From Acidobacteriaceae bacterium (GTDB taxonomy: Bacteria; Acidobacteriota; Terriglobia; Terriglobales; Acidobacteriaceae), in assembly GCA_003151985.1 (NCBI GenBank), contig PLZC01000062.1, forward strand, positions 1-32,063: DNA of 32,063 nt, given 5' to 3'. Positions 8,601 to 16,228 of this stretch are shown piece after piece. A model generated the notes under the pieces. The model did not search any database. It had not been told where the DNA came from and was given only the letters and a program-made list of their open reading frames with translations. Positions within the stretch are counted from its first letter, which is position 1. Every line of letters starts with the position of its first letter. A program made the translations under genes and the position numbers.

Positions 8601-9251
8601 GTTTCGGCGGAGGACCTTGAACTCCTTCGTCACTACGGACTGCTCGGCTTCAACCAGGTAGCCGCACGGTCAGGGTCGCATAACGTACTGACCATCGCCG
8701 GACAACCGCTTATGGTTACAGGCACAGCAGGCACAGGCAAGACAATTGCCTTTACCGGCTTCACACTGCCGGTGAGCGTCGCCAGCGCTATGCCGATCGA
8801 TCAATACCTGGTCGCCGAGCCCCAAGGGCGCGCCCTTTTCGTGCTGTACGCGGATATGCTCGCCAACGTGATGCCGGGCGGCCAGCAGCGTACTACTGAC
8901 CTGCTCTCAGTACACGAGAAGCCGCTCTTTCAGACTCTCAAGGAGCAGCCGAAGACGGAGCTTGCCGTTACCAAGGTGGAATCGGCGCCCGCCGCCGGGT
9001 CCGCCGCCCACACAAAGGTTCGCATCTCGAACAAGGGAAGTTACGCGCATCTGGTTCACATGAGATTCGAATGGCCGGGCGCCGGCATCAAGCCTTTCCT
9101 GGCAGAGCTGAGCGATAACGACTTCGAACTGTTGCCCAACGAGTCCAGAGAAATTGAACTCACCTGGCGGACCTCAACCACAACCGCGCACGCTAACGGA
9201 ACAGTGATTGTGAATGCGGCCAATGCGCCGGAAACACAATTGGCATTCTGA
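5688..9251 (+). CDS. Secreted GH2-type glycoside hydrolase (exo-beta-glucosaminidase/mannosidase-like) with fused GATase1-like domain
   Basis: An 1187-residue protein with an N-terminal signal/anchor segment. Residues about 40-260 form the GH2 sugar-binding jelly roll (DGSDYFTTVWLNGQLLG, then GIWRSVHL). An Ig-like sandwich follows, and then a barrel with RLNGKKMFMKASWFSMEDFY. Candidate catalytic residues are Glu568 in FVSEYGG (nucleophile) and Glu492 in WAPLAEAHE (acid/base); the usual Asn-Glu pair is Ala-Glu here. After the barrel, residues about 817-1071 form an alpha/beta domain (YDVIWLGCFESL, GFIHTGGDGSYHGGLG, LDALLPVEI) resembling amidotransferase-like domains of the PF07090 kind. A beta-sandwich closes the protein. 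AGGGAGAAG precedes the ATG. Substrate unknown; beta-mannosides or glucosaminides are likeliest. Confidence 0.82.
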   Translation: MRYRTLVILLAIVTLCFSAGLTAIGEKPARALGSKGGVAAAVDVPLDGNDWRMGSFEFDAGVKAGADSESFNESAFRTVTVPGDTQMQAGFTGVERWFETKDLIAVNAHEWWYRKHFHAGPKVAGTLTQLIFDGSDYFTTVWLNGQLLGTHEGTYTGFAFDVSKQLRFGADNILAVQITHPWVPKNGRSLLEYLNGDFTMAYPGSDVVLKKPPYFIDMSWDALPAQGNAAYVMGIWRSVHLRTSSPVTIDDLYVETKSIAADGSATLHIGVTLKNAGPDTASKTVTLRLKPDNFDGVAQDLPPLVLTAAPGESKAEAEVHVPQAKLWWSWDKGPQNLYRLEASTAAGKGQWGDQRSVVFGIRTITRDPDMAYRLNGKKMFMKASWFSMEDFYRSTPTAESYERDLRLFRDGNFNMLVNFTVVEKPEFYDLCDRLGILDVVELPFEQFGPQQILGMDNPRREPYMKQATSQVRQIITALRNHPSVVEWAPLAEAHEKAGEWSNGVDQKGYDDFIAQMKAIVTELAPDSVFHPSLCDLGEQHFWTAAAGMLWAGESYADLFDAKTGFVSEYGGISLSSYENLGKYLTPAQQWGTNAGLPQWFNLPVDTAAYAYLTSFDSNGLYSMFYRTKHFIDSDPRSAAELVSDTQLYQGFVLNYAAQAFRRKKYDPVNGIRSWNFMELGPGFRFGVVDYDRVPKTAYWMMKRAQAPVALSFAYKESLDSELAGSKWSAPVWLINDTDLEVRGTVHASLIALDGKKVAAADFPASIAADGKGSVGDFSLTLPEATGVYVLRASLSGADGAELASETSFIKVVPSAFKGAHRVLLIAQSKFGSPIAAMLRAMGLDVDVYDENSLDEMGRELVDGPTLRTKYDVIWLGCFESLAKVLPAETGKAIVDAVKAGSGFIHTGGDGSYHGGLGHAAVIEATALDALLPVEIQGHADLIFGPHGMDDSLPTQNMIHEIAAGSDAAASGVSAEDLELLRHYGLLGFNQVAARSGSHNVLTIAGQPLMVTGTAGTGKTIAFTGFTLPVSVASAMPIDQYLVAEPQGRALFVLYADMLANVMPGGQQRTTDLLSVHEKPLFQTLKEQPKTELAVTKVESAPAAGSAAHTKVRISNKGSYAHLVHMRFEWPGAGIKPFLAELSDNDFELLPNESREIELTWRTSTTTAHANGTVIVNAANAPETQLAF

Positions 9252-9268
9252 AGGCCTCGAAATTGATG

Positions 9269-9308
9269 CTGGGTGCCCCATCCTTGCCGCGCGGCAAGGG
9301 TGGGATAC
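9269..9308. repeat. Family C intergenic hairpin, copy 1
   Basis: CTGGGTGCCCCATCC is followed by the stem TTGCCGC/GCGGCAA and then GGGTGGGA. The flanks and layout recur at 25086-25130 and 30568-30617, with different stem sequences that still pair. Confidence 0.65.
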
Positions 9309-9419
9309 CTCGAACCTCGATACGCCCCGTACATGAGGAGCGACCGAAACGAGTCGTTGACAGATTGAATGAGTTAAAGACGGCGCCCTTGCCTTTCCGC
9401 CAGCGAAACCAGAAGGTTA

Positions 9420-9531
9420 GTTACCATAACTCCTGGTAGTAACTTATGCAGGTTACCATTTCTCTATTTTATAAGTATCGCACGGTGTGGTCTCATAGTT
9501 TTTTGCTTCCACCTTTTCGCCATTGTTACCA
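9420..9531. promoter_or_regulatory. Cluster of GTTACCA motifs, candidate operator array
   Basis: GTTACCAT occurs at 9420-9427 and 9452-9459, GTTACCA at 9525-9531, and an inverted, spaced form TGGTAGTAAC at 9434-9443. The direct copies are 32 and 73 bases apart, close to three and seven helical turns, so they would lie on one face of the DNA. The position about 190-290 bases before the operon suggests a binding site for a regulator of polysaccharide synthesis. No regulator gene is nearby, and the assignment is inferred. Confidence 0.35.
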
Positions 9532-9714
9532 AAGCTATCGGAAGCATAGCGTCTAATCAATCGTTCCATCTGTGCCGATGAAGAGTAAAATCTCGCGGGA
9601 GAGAAGCAACGTGAGTTAGGCAGGATCGGATGATTGGCCGGGCTGGGCAAAGAACAGCCGCAGCTTACAGCAAGCTCTCAGGTTTTGCTTGAGTAAGTGG
9701 AATGGAACCTTGAG

Positions 9715-10908
9715 ATGAAGAACGATTTCGAGCACCCGGTGGCTGTTTTGGGATTGCCCCTGGATTGCCTCTCGACCGACGCCGCGGTTGAGGCCCTGGA
9801 ACGCTTGGTCCTTTCCGGCGGAACGCATCAAGTGCCTACCGTCAATCTCGACATCTGGCTCAATTCGCAAAACGATCCTCATTTGCATCGCATCATCGCC
9901 GGATGCAGCCTGGTGCTTGCGGATGGAATGCCGCTGGTGTGGGCTTCAGGATTGCTGGGGTGTTCTCTGCCGGAACGAGTCACCGGTGTGGATCTCGTCC
10001 CCAAACTGGCCGCGCTTTCCGCGCGCAAAGGATACGGGATCTTTTTGCTTGGCGGCCGGCAAGGAGTAGCCGAGCGGGCGGCGCGGATGTTGGAGCGCGA
10101 CAACCCGGGAGTTCGCATTGTGGGCACCTATGCGCCCCCCGAGGAAGACCTGATCCGGATGGATCACAGTGAAATTCTGAACCGGATTCACGCCGCCAAG
10201 CCCGATATTCTCCTGGTCGCTTTTGGAAATCCCAAGCAGGAAAAGTGGATCTGGATGCATCTCAAGCGGTTGGGCGTTCCGGTATCGATGGGCGTGGGCG
10301 GGAGCTTCGACATTCTGGTGGGCGACGTGCGCCGCGCGCCGCAGTGGATTCAACGATGCGGCTTCGAGTGGGCGATGCGTTGTGTGCAGGAGCCTGCGCG
10401 CCTGGCGCCGCGGTACTTGCGGGACTTTGTGGGGTTGGCCAGGCGGTTGCCCTTGGCGCTTTTGGCTGCCTGGAGTCAGCGGCCTTACTTGGGACAATCC
10501 ACTGTTACCTCCATTAGCACTCCCGGCGCAATCCACGTCTATGTGCATGGCAAACTCGGAAGCGAAGTTGCGCCTGCCCTGCAAGAGGCCGTATCTGCCG
10601 GCATTGGCAACGGGCTTGTAACGGTTGTCCATTTACAGGCCGTGAAACAAATCACCACGTCGGGTCTCGGGGTTTTGATGTCGTTGCGGCGCCAACTGCT
10701 GGAGTGCGGCCTGTCCCTGCAATTGGCCGGCCTGAATTTGCGGCAGCGTTTTTTGCTTCATGCTTGGTGCGCGCAACCGTTGTTTGACGATTGGTATCCG
10801 GTGAGCGCGCAGGGCCGGTCGCTGGCATTGGAAACCGAAGCCGCAGCGAGTATTGGCATGACCGCAGAGCAGGACGCGGCTTCCACGCAGACCCGCTCCC
10901 GTGGATAG
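9715..10908 (+). CDS. WecG/TagA/CpsF-family glycosyltransferase fused to a C-terminal STAS domain
   Basis: Residues about 5-235 match the GT26 family that transfers N-acetylmannosamine or related sugars to a lipid-linked acceptor: early TVNLDIWLNS, LADGMPLVWAS, ERVTGVDLVP, LLGGRQGVAE and the signature FGNPKQEKWIW, followed by GVGGSFDILVG. Family members usually end at about 240-260 residues. Here the protein has 397, and residues about 272-363 read as a STAS domain: VYVHGKLGSEVAPALQEAV, then ITTSGLGVLMSLRRQL. The SpoIIAA-type Asp-Ser-Ser motif is Thr314-Thr315-Ser316, so the phosphoserine position is Thr. The ATG at 9715 was preferred; a GTG at 9697 is an alternative. It is the first gene of the polysaccharide operon, probably acting at the cytoplasmic face of the inner membrane. 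Confidence 0.85.
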   Translation: MKNDFEHPVAVLGLPLDCLSTDAAVEALERLVLSGGTHQVPTVNLDIWLNSQNDPHLHRIIAGCSLVLADGMPLVWASGLLGCSLPERVTGVDLVPKLAALSARKGYGIFLLGGRQGVAERAARMLERDNPGVRIVGTYAPPEEDLIRMDHSEILNRIHAAKPDILLVAFGNPKQEKWIWMHLKRLGVPVSMGVGGSFDILVGDVRRAPQWIQRCGFEWAMRCVQEPARLAPRYLRDFVGLARRLPLALLAAWSQRPYLGQSTVTSISTPGAIHVYVHGKLGSEVAPALQEAVSAGIGNGLVTVVHLQAVKQITTSGLGVLMSLRRQLLECGLSLQLAGLNLRQRFLLHAWCAQPLFDDWYPVSAQGRSLALETEAAASIGMTAEQDAASTQTRSRG

Positions 10909-10941
10909 GGCCGCGCCGCCGCTGTCTCCGATGAGGACGCA

Positions 10942-12381
10942 ATGAACGTTATCATCCTCATCCCGGCTCTGGCCTGCTGGTTGGTGCTGGCCAGGGGATC
11001 GATTCGGCAGGCATTTATCTATGTCTACCTGCCGGCGGTTCTGTTGCTGCCCCATTACTATGTTTTCCGTCCCCCTCACATGCCGCCCCTCGCTTTCAGC
11101 GAAGCGGCCATTCTGCCTTTGGGCATAGCTATGTTTGCCACCGAACTGCGACGCTGGCGGCTGCAGTGGATGGACCTGTGGGTCCTCCTGTTTGCCTTGG
11201 CAGCCGCCGCTTCTGAAGGCTTGAGCGCCCAGTTGGCCTACGGGAATTGGGTACGGCTTTTTACGGCGGACTCGACGGCTTCCACAATACTCACATACAA
11301 CATCAACAACGGCATATTCCAGTTCTTTACCGGACTTACAACGATCATCCTGCCTTACATGGTGGGGAAGTTGCTGATAGAGGGTGGAGAGATCGGCGGT
11401 GTCCCGGTTAGAAAAGTGTTTGTCCGCCGTATGGTCATGATGTTGGCTGTTGTGGCAGCGATCAGTGTCTTCGACTTTCTCACCGGCACCAGCAGTTGGC
11501 AGCGTGTGTTCGGACATGTTTTCTCCGGCCAGGAGGTGGATTGGCCGCAGCAGGTTCGTTGGGGTTTCGGGCGCATCGCCGGACCCTTTGCCCATGCCAT
11601 TCTGGCCGGTATGGTTTTCCTCACAGGACTGTTCTATTGCCTGTGGCTGCGCATGGCGGACCCGAAGTGGGGCACGCGGAGAGTGCTGAGTGGCCTGCCG
11701 CTGACCCAGCGGGGGCTGGGACTGGCCGGGGTCTTTGCCGGTCTGCTGATGACACAGTCGCGCGGGCCGTGGCTGGGGGTTGCGCTATCGCTGCTCCTGG
11801 CGCTGCTGGTGCGTGTTTTCTCGGTGCGCAAGGCGGCGGTGGCATTTGTCGTGCTTCTGGCGGTATTGGGTTCCATGGCCTTTGTTGTTGGAGATAAGTA
11901 CACCATAGGATCGCGCGACGAGGCGACCAGCGAGGCACAGTCGAGCGCCATTTATCGAAGGCAATTGCTGCAGAGTTATACGCCGCTGGTGAAGGAGCGC
12001 ATGGCCTTCGGCTGGGGCATCAGCGACTACCCGGCGGCAAACGGACAAAGGTCAATCGACAACCAGTTCCTGATGCTGGCCGTGACCCAGGGCTTTGTAG
12101 GTATGGGGTTGTTTCTCATCATCGCCGTCGGTAGCGGCATCCGCCTCGTGCAAATGGCCGCGCGTCCCATGCTGCCTGAGGATCGCATGCTGGTTTATGC
12201 CCACATGGCGGTGCTGATAGGATTGATGACCACGCTCACAACTGTTTATATGGGAGAGCAAGTGGTCATGGTGTTTTTCCTTCTCATTGGCTGGGTGCAG
12301 GGCATGAATCCGGCGCGGGTCCAGGCGCGAGTCGCGGGTACGGTTGCACCCCAGTTCAGGTTCCGGCGGGTATTGAGTTAG
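10942..12381 (+). CDS. O-antigen ligase/Wzy-type polysaccharide polymerase, multispanning membrane protein
   Basis: A 479-residue protein with about ten or more hydrophobic segments spread over its length, the layout of the O-antigen ligase/polymerase (Wzy_C) superfamily. The conserved part includes LLMTQSRGPWLGVALSLLLALL (about 270-291) followed by a long periplasmic loop with FGWGISDYP and DNQFLMLAVTQGFVGMG, typical of Wzy/WaaL proteins. It would polymerise or ligate lipid-linked repeat units on the periplasmic side of the inner membrane. It starts 33 bases after the glycosyltransferase-STAS gene, with GAGGA just before the ATG, so the two are co-transcribed. Polymerase is favoured over ligase because the operon carries Wzx, Wza and Wzz-like partners. 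Confidence 0.82.
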   Translation: MNVIILIPALACWLVLARGSIRQAFIYVYLPAVLLLPHYYVFRPPHMPPLAFSEAAILPLGIAMFATELRRWRLQWMDLWVLLFALAAAASEGLSAQLAYGNWVRLFTADSTASTILTYNINNGIFQFFTGLTTIILPYMVGKLLIEGGEIGGVPVRKVFVRRMVMMLAVVAAISVFDFLTGTSSWQRVFGHVFSGQEVDWPQQVRWGFGRIAGPFAHAILAGMVFLTGLFYCLWLRMADPKWGTRRVLSGLPLTQRGLGLAGVFAGLLMTQSRGPWLGVALSLLLALLVRVFSVRKAAVAFVVLLAVLGSMAFVVGDKYTIGSRDEATSEAQSSAIYRRQLLQSYTPLVKERMAFGWGISDYPAANGQRSIDNQFLMLAVTQGFVGMGLFLIIAVGSGIRLVQMAARPMLPEDRMLVYAHMAVLIGLMTTLTTVYMGEQVVMVFFLLIGWVQGMNPARVQARVAGTVAPQFRFRRVLS

Positions 12382-12408
12382 AACCTTTCCATAGTTAGAG
12401 AGACATTG

Positions 12409-13581
12409 ATGCAGCATTGGGCAATCACGGCGCTGGCTGTGGCGTTGGCGGTCTTTACCGCCCCGCTGTTTTTTGACCTTGCGCTGGCCATCGTGGGCAA
12501 CCTGTTTCCGGCCCGCGGGCCGCAAGCCGATGCAAAACTGAACATTCGCCTTGCCGTGGTGGTGCCGGCGCACGACGAAGAAGCGATGATTGCGCGGACA
12601 GTTGCGTCGATTCGCGCTGCGGATCTGGCCGTGCCGGTGTTTGTTGTGGCGCACAACTGCGCCGACGCCACAGGCGAGGTAGCGGCGAAGGCCGGCGCTC
12701 AGGTGCTGGAGTTGAATGACCCCGCGCTCCGAGGAAAAGCAGCAGCGTTGCGCGCGGGTTTTGCGGCTGCGCTCGAGGCAGGGGCCAGCGCATTGCTCGT
12801 CATCGATGCGGACTCGGTGGTGAGCGCGAATCTTATCGCGGCCACTCGCAAGGCCATGGAAGCGGGCGCCGAGGCCACGCAGTGCCGATATGAATTGGAG
12901 ATCTCCGCAGCAACCGGTGCGCGCGGCCGGCTGCGGGCGCTTGCATTTCGCGGCATGAACGTGTTGCGGGCGGCCGGAAGAGCGGGCCTAGGCTTCTCAG
13001 CCGGCGTCTTTGGAAACGGATTTGGTTTGACCGCATCGACCCTGAATAGCGTCCCGTTTGCCGCCGACAGTATTGCCGAAGACCTCGAGTACCACGTCCG
13101 GCTGGTCTCGAGCGGCCTGCGGGTCCATTGGCTTGAAGACGCCTTCGTCCACGCTCCCCTGGCGTCGGCGGGCCGTGCGCAGGCAGCACAGGAATCCCGC
13201 TGGGAAGGTGGGCGGCTGGGCGTAGCGAGACGCTCGACGGGACGATTGCTGGCCGCAATTTTGCGCGGCAACTGGCGCGCGCTGGAGACGCTGGCCGAGG
13301 TCTGGAGCCTGCCGCTGTCGCGCGGAATTCTGGCTTTGCTGTTGGCAGCCGCGGTGCCCGTGTTTTGGCTGCAAATGTATGCCGTGGCCTGCTTGGCTAT
13401 CGCGGTCATCTACGTGCTTGAAGCGGCCCTGCTGGGCCAAGAGCCTCTCCGCGACCTTGTAGCGCTGGCCGCTGCGCCGTGGCACATGGTTTGGAGGGTG
13501 GCCATCACGCCGCTGGTTCTACGCCAGTCACGGAGGCGCGCCGAGTGGGCCAGGACCAAGCGAGAGGCGCCCCGGCCATGA
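12409..13581 (+). CDS. Family 2 glycosyltransferase, membrane-bound
   Basis: A 390-residue protein with an N-terminal membrane segment, a GT-A catalytic domain and C-terminal hydrophobic segments (about 300-350). Catalytic motifs are visible: VVVPAHDEE (nucleotide-sugar binding), LVIDADSVV (the DxD-type metal site), AEDLEYHVRL (acceptor/base region) and QESRWEGGR, a QxxRW-like motif of processive or membrane-linked family 2 enzymes. It should add a sugar to the growing lipid-linked unit on the cytoplasmic side. The ATG at 12409 is preferred over an adjacent TTG. It follows the polymerase gene by 27 bases, and its stop overlaps the next start by ATGA. The sugar added is not predictable. Confidence 0.87.
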   Translation: MQHWAITALAVALAVFTAPLFFDLALAIVGNLFPARGPQADAKLNIRLAVVVPAHDEEAMIARTVASIRAADLAVPVFVVAHNCADATGEVAAKAGAQVLELNDPALRGKAAALRAGFAAALEAGASALLVIDADSVVSANLIAATRKAMEAGAEATQCRYELEISAATGARGRLRALAFRGMNVLRAAGRAGLGFSAGVFGNGFGLTASTLNSVPFAADSIAEDLEYHVRLVSSGLRVHWLEDAFVHAPLASAGRAQAAQESRWEGGRLGVARRSTGRLLAAILRGNWRALETLAEVWSLPLSRGILALLLAAAVPVFWLQMYAVACLAIAVIYVLEAALLGQEPLRDLVALAAAPWHMVWRVAITPLVLRQSRRRAEWARTKREAPRP

Positions 13582-15236
13582 ACGAAATCCAGTTGATTCC
13601 GGATTCGCCTGACCGGGAAACGGGCTGGATCCTCGACCCCCAGGCAGCAGAACCTCTGCACGACGTCAGCCGCCAGTTTGGGCGAAATGTAGCTGCAACC
13701 ATCGTCGCGCGCCTGGTGAACATGGCTCGAGGCGTTTGCCTGGTGCCCTTCCTGCTGGCGCACATCGGCCTCGAAGCCTATGGCATCTGGACCACCATCT
13801 TCATCCTGGTGACCTATGTGGGAGTTACCACGCTGGGTATCTCCAATGTGTATATCAAGTACGTTGCGGAGTTCCATGCGCGGCGCGAATACGACAAGGC
13901 AAATGCACTGCTCTCGACGGGACTGGCGGTAACCATCCCCTTGTGCGGCGCGGTCTTTCTCTGCTTTCTGCTGGGGTGGGACCGGTTTGCTCCCTGGCTG
14001 CGGCTGCCGGCTGAGCATGCCGGCGACGGCAAGGAAGCAGTGCTGATTGTGCTCGCCGTCTTCCTGTCCAGCATCGCGCTGAATGCTTTCGGCGACATGC
14101 TCACCGGGACGCAGCAGATTGCCTCGACGCAGATATTTCTCAGCATCGGCATTGTCACCGAGTTTGCATTGATCGTCTGGCTGGTCGTCGCCGGGCGCGG
14201 CATCCGCGGCCTGGCCGAGGCTTACCTGGTCCGGACCGTCATCAACGATGGACTTACTATCTGGTGGGCTCGGCGGCAACTCAAGTGGCTGCACTTGTCG
14301 CTCCGCCTGGTGCGGCGCGAATCGCTGAAATATGTAGTGCATTTCGGCGGGATGGTTCAGTTCCAGAGTATGCTGTCGACTTTTCTGAACTCCGTGGAAC
14401 GGGTGGCTGCGCTTGTGTTGATCAATGCATCGGCCGCCGGCCTGCTGGACGTAGCCAAGAAGTGGCCGGTTTCGCTTTCCTCCATCCCAACAGCGTTTTT
14501 TGCCGCGCTTTTGCCCGCCGCCTCCCACGTCGACGCCGCATCGGCGCGGGCCGCCAGAAAAGACAACCTGCGCGAGCTCTATCTCAGCGGAGCGCGCTAC
14601 TCCAACCTCTGCACCGCGGTCTTTGTGGCGGCCATGGTGTTCTGGAGTACCCCAATTCTGCACGTTTGGTTAGGTCCCGGGTTACCTATGAGGGACACGC
14701 TCATCCCCCTGTTCGTGGTATTTAGTTTGGCGATGCAATTTCATATGCTTACAGGTCCGGGAACTTCTATTTTGCGCGGTATTGGGCGCATTTATGAGGA
14801 GTTCACTTACTCGCTGCCAAACTTGCTGCTGCTGATGGTAACTTTACCCGCGGCCCGTTGGATCGAGGGACGTTGGACACCATTGGGGATTGGCTTGGCT
14901 GTTGCAGTGGCTACCGCAGGTTCAGCATGCGTTCTGATGGGACGTGTACTTTTTGTGCTGGATCTGCCGCTGACACGTTTCCTGCGGGTAGTGGTAGCGC
15001 CGGGATTGGCGCCCTATCTGGCTGCCGGATTGTTGGCATGGCCCACAGCACGGATGGTAGCGGCGGTGAACCGGTGGCAGGGGGCTGGAGTCCTGGTCGC
15101 TGTGGGTGCGGTTTACGGGGCAGCAGTTTTTGCATCGCTGCTGCAATGGGTTTTCACGGAGCAGGAGAAGCAAAAAGGGCGCGGAATAGTTCGCCGGGGA
15201 TTGGCATTTCTCCGCAAGGGCGAGGCAAAAGCATGA
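13578..15236 (+). CDS. Wzx-type polysaccharide flippase (MATE/MVF-like superfamily)
   Basis: This 552-residue protein has a hydrophilic N-terminal extension of roughly 40 residues and then a run of about twelve to fourteen membrane segments. The start resembles polysaccharide flippases: FGRNVAATIVARLVNMARGVCLVPFLLAHIG, GLEAYGIWTTIF. The middle has the LINASAAGLLDVAKKWPVSLSSIPTAFFAALLPAAS pattern of this superfamily. It should move lipid-linked repeat units from the cytoplasmic to the periplasmic face. The start was set at the ATG forming an ATGA overlap with the upstream glycosyltransferase gene; a frame extension further upstream lies wholly inside that gene. The stop again overlaps the next start by ATGA. 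Confidence 0.85.
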   Translation: MNEIQLIPDSPDRETGWILDPQAAEPLHDVSRQFGRNVAATIVARLVNMARGVCLVPFLLAHIGLEAYGIWTTIFILVTYVGVTTLGISNVYIKYVAEFHARREYDKANALLSTGLAVTIPLCGAVFLCFLLGWDRFAPWLRLPAEHAGDGKEAVLIVLAVFLSSIALNAFGDMLTGTQQIASTQIFLSIGIVTEFALIVWLVVAGRGIRGLAEAYLVRTVINDGLTIWWARRQLKWLHLSLRLVRRESLKYVVHFGGMVQFQSMLSTFLNSVERVAALVLINASAAGLLDVAKKWPVSLSSIPTAFFAALLPAASHVDAASARAARKDNLRELYLSGARYSNLCTAVFVAAMVFWSTPILHVWLGPGLPMRDTLIPLFVVFSLAMQFHMLTGPGTSILRGIGRIYEEFTYSLPNLLLLMVTLPAARWIEGRWTPLGIGLAVAVATAGSACVLMGRVLFVLDLPLTRFLRVVVAPGLAPYLAAGLLAWPTARMVAAVNRWQGAGVLVAVGAVYGAAVFASLLQWVFTEQEKQKGRGIVRRGLAFLRKGEAKA

Positions 15237-16228
15237 AGTACCGAATTGGCGTCGTTTGCATCCTTCTACTTCTCTCTGGAACCTCTCGGTTCTGGGGTCA
15301 GGACGGTGCCTCGGCCCAAAAGTCGGCGCAGGAACCGCCCGATCCGCAACTCAAGCAACATTCGCTCGATATTCTGCGCAACTTCGAACCCGCCGCCGAT
15401 GAAGAATATCGCCTTGGCAAAGGCGACGAGATTAACCTGGACTTTTCCGGGCGGCCCGAAATGCAGGCCAAGCTTGCTGTCGGACCGGACGGGCGCATTT
15501 CGCTTCCGTTGGTTGGCGATATCATGATGGCTGATCGCACCCGCGCTGAAGCGGCCAAGGCCATCGAGTCCGCGCTGGCGGAGTACTACTCCAACATGGC
15601 GGTCATGGTTACTGTAACCAAGTACACCGCCAACCGCATTATGGTCACCGGCGCGGTCGATCGCCCCGGCATGTATACATTCGAAGGCACGCCGACTTTG
15701 CTCGAGGCCCTCAGCCGGGGTCTCGAAACCGGCGCCAGCAAGATTGGGCAAATGCCCGAGCGCTGCGCCATCTACCGTGGTCGCGACCAGGTGGTGTGGG
15801 TCGAGCTCAAGACACTGCTCGATTCCGGGAACATCTCCGCGGATGTGCGCCTGCGCCGCGATGACGTGGTGTATGTGCCCAGCCTCTCCGAGCGCTTTGT
15901 CTCCGTTCTCGGCGAAGTGAATCGTCCCGGCGCCGTCACATTGACCAATACCTCGACCCTGGCCAGCGTGCTGGCCGCCGCGGGTGGATACACCAACAAG
16001 GCCGGCAACAAACCGCACATCCAGATCGTTGACCCGGCTAACGGAACCTCGCGCATTTTCTCGATGAACGATCTGCTGAACCCCGCCCGTTCACTGGAAG
16101 TAACCTTGCGGCCGGGCGAGATCGTCTTCGTACCCCAGAGCGGCTTCTATCGCGCCACCTATTTCCTTGAGCGGCTCAGCCCGCTTACCACGCTGGCCAC
16201 TTTAAGCGCAGTCACGGGGGCGCTATGA
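15233..16228 (+). CDS. Wza-like polysaccharide export protein (Poly_export plus SLBB domains)
   Basis: A 331-residue protein with a signal peptide (MKYRIGVVCILLLLSGTSRF). A polysaccharide-export domain follows at about 55-150 (EEYRLGKGDEINLDFSGRPEM, VGPDGRISLPLVGDI). There are two SLBB-type repeats: the first opens IMVTGAVDRPGMYTF with LLEALSRGLE, and the second opens VSVLGEVNRPGAVTL with LASVLAAAGGYTNKAG. This is the outer-membrane/periplasmic channel component that carries the polymer across the envelope. No lipobox cysteine was seen at the cleavage region. A start far upstream in the same frame was rejected, since it would overlap most of the flippase; the ATGA overlap at 15233 gives a proper signal peptide. 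It overlaps the next gene by ATGA too. Confidence 0.92.
   Translation: MKYRIGVVCILLLLSGTSRFWGQDGASAQKSAQEPPDPQLKQHSLDILRNFEPAADEEYRLGKGDEINLDFSGRPEMQAKLAVGPDGRISLPLVGDIMMADRTRAEAAKAIESALAEYYSNMAVMVTVTKYTANRIMVTGAVDRPGMYTFEGTPTLLEALSRGLETGASKIGQMPERCAIYRGRDQVVWVELKTLLDSGNISADVRLRRDDVVYVPSLSERFVSVLGEVNRPGAVTLTNTSTLASVLAAAGGYTNKAGNKPHIQIVDPANGTSRIFSMNDLLNPARSLEVTLRPGEIVFVPQSGFYRATYFLERLSPLTTLATLSAVTGAL

Larger units (their letters stand above)
9252..9714. other. Long leader region of the exopolysaccharide operon
   Basis: No gene is supported. It contains a family C hairpin (9269-9308) and a cluster of GTTACCA motifs (9420-9531), and then about 180 bases without obvious structure before the first gene of the operon. 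The promoter of the operon is expected here. Confidence 0.6.

Noticed and set aside
13410-14663. 417-codon minus-strand ORF opposite the family 2 glycosyltransferase and flippase genes
   Set aside because: It has no family resemblance and is a mirror of the third-position GC pattern of the real genes.
14858-15232. N-terminal extension of the Wza-like protein by 125 codons
   Set aside because: The extension lies inside the flippase gene in another frame. The ATG at 15233 gives a signal peptide and an ATGA overlap.
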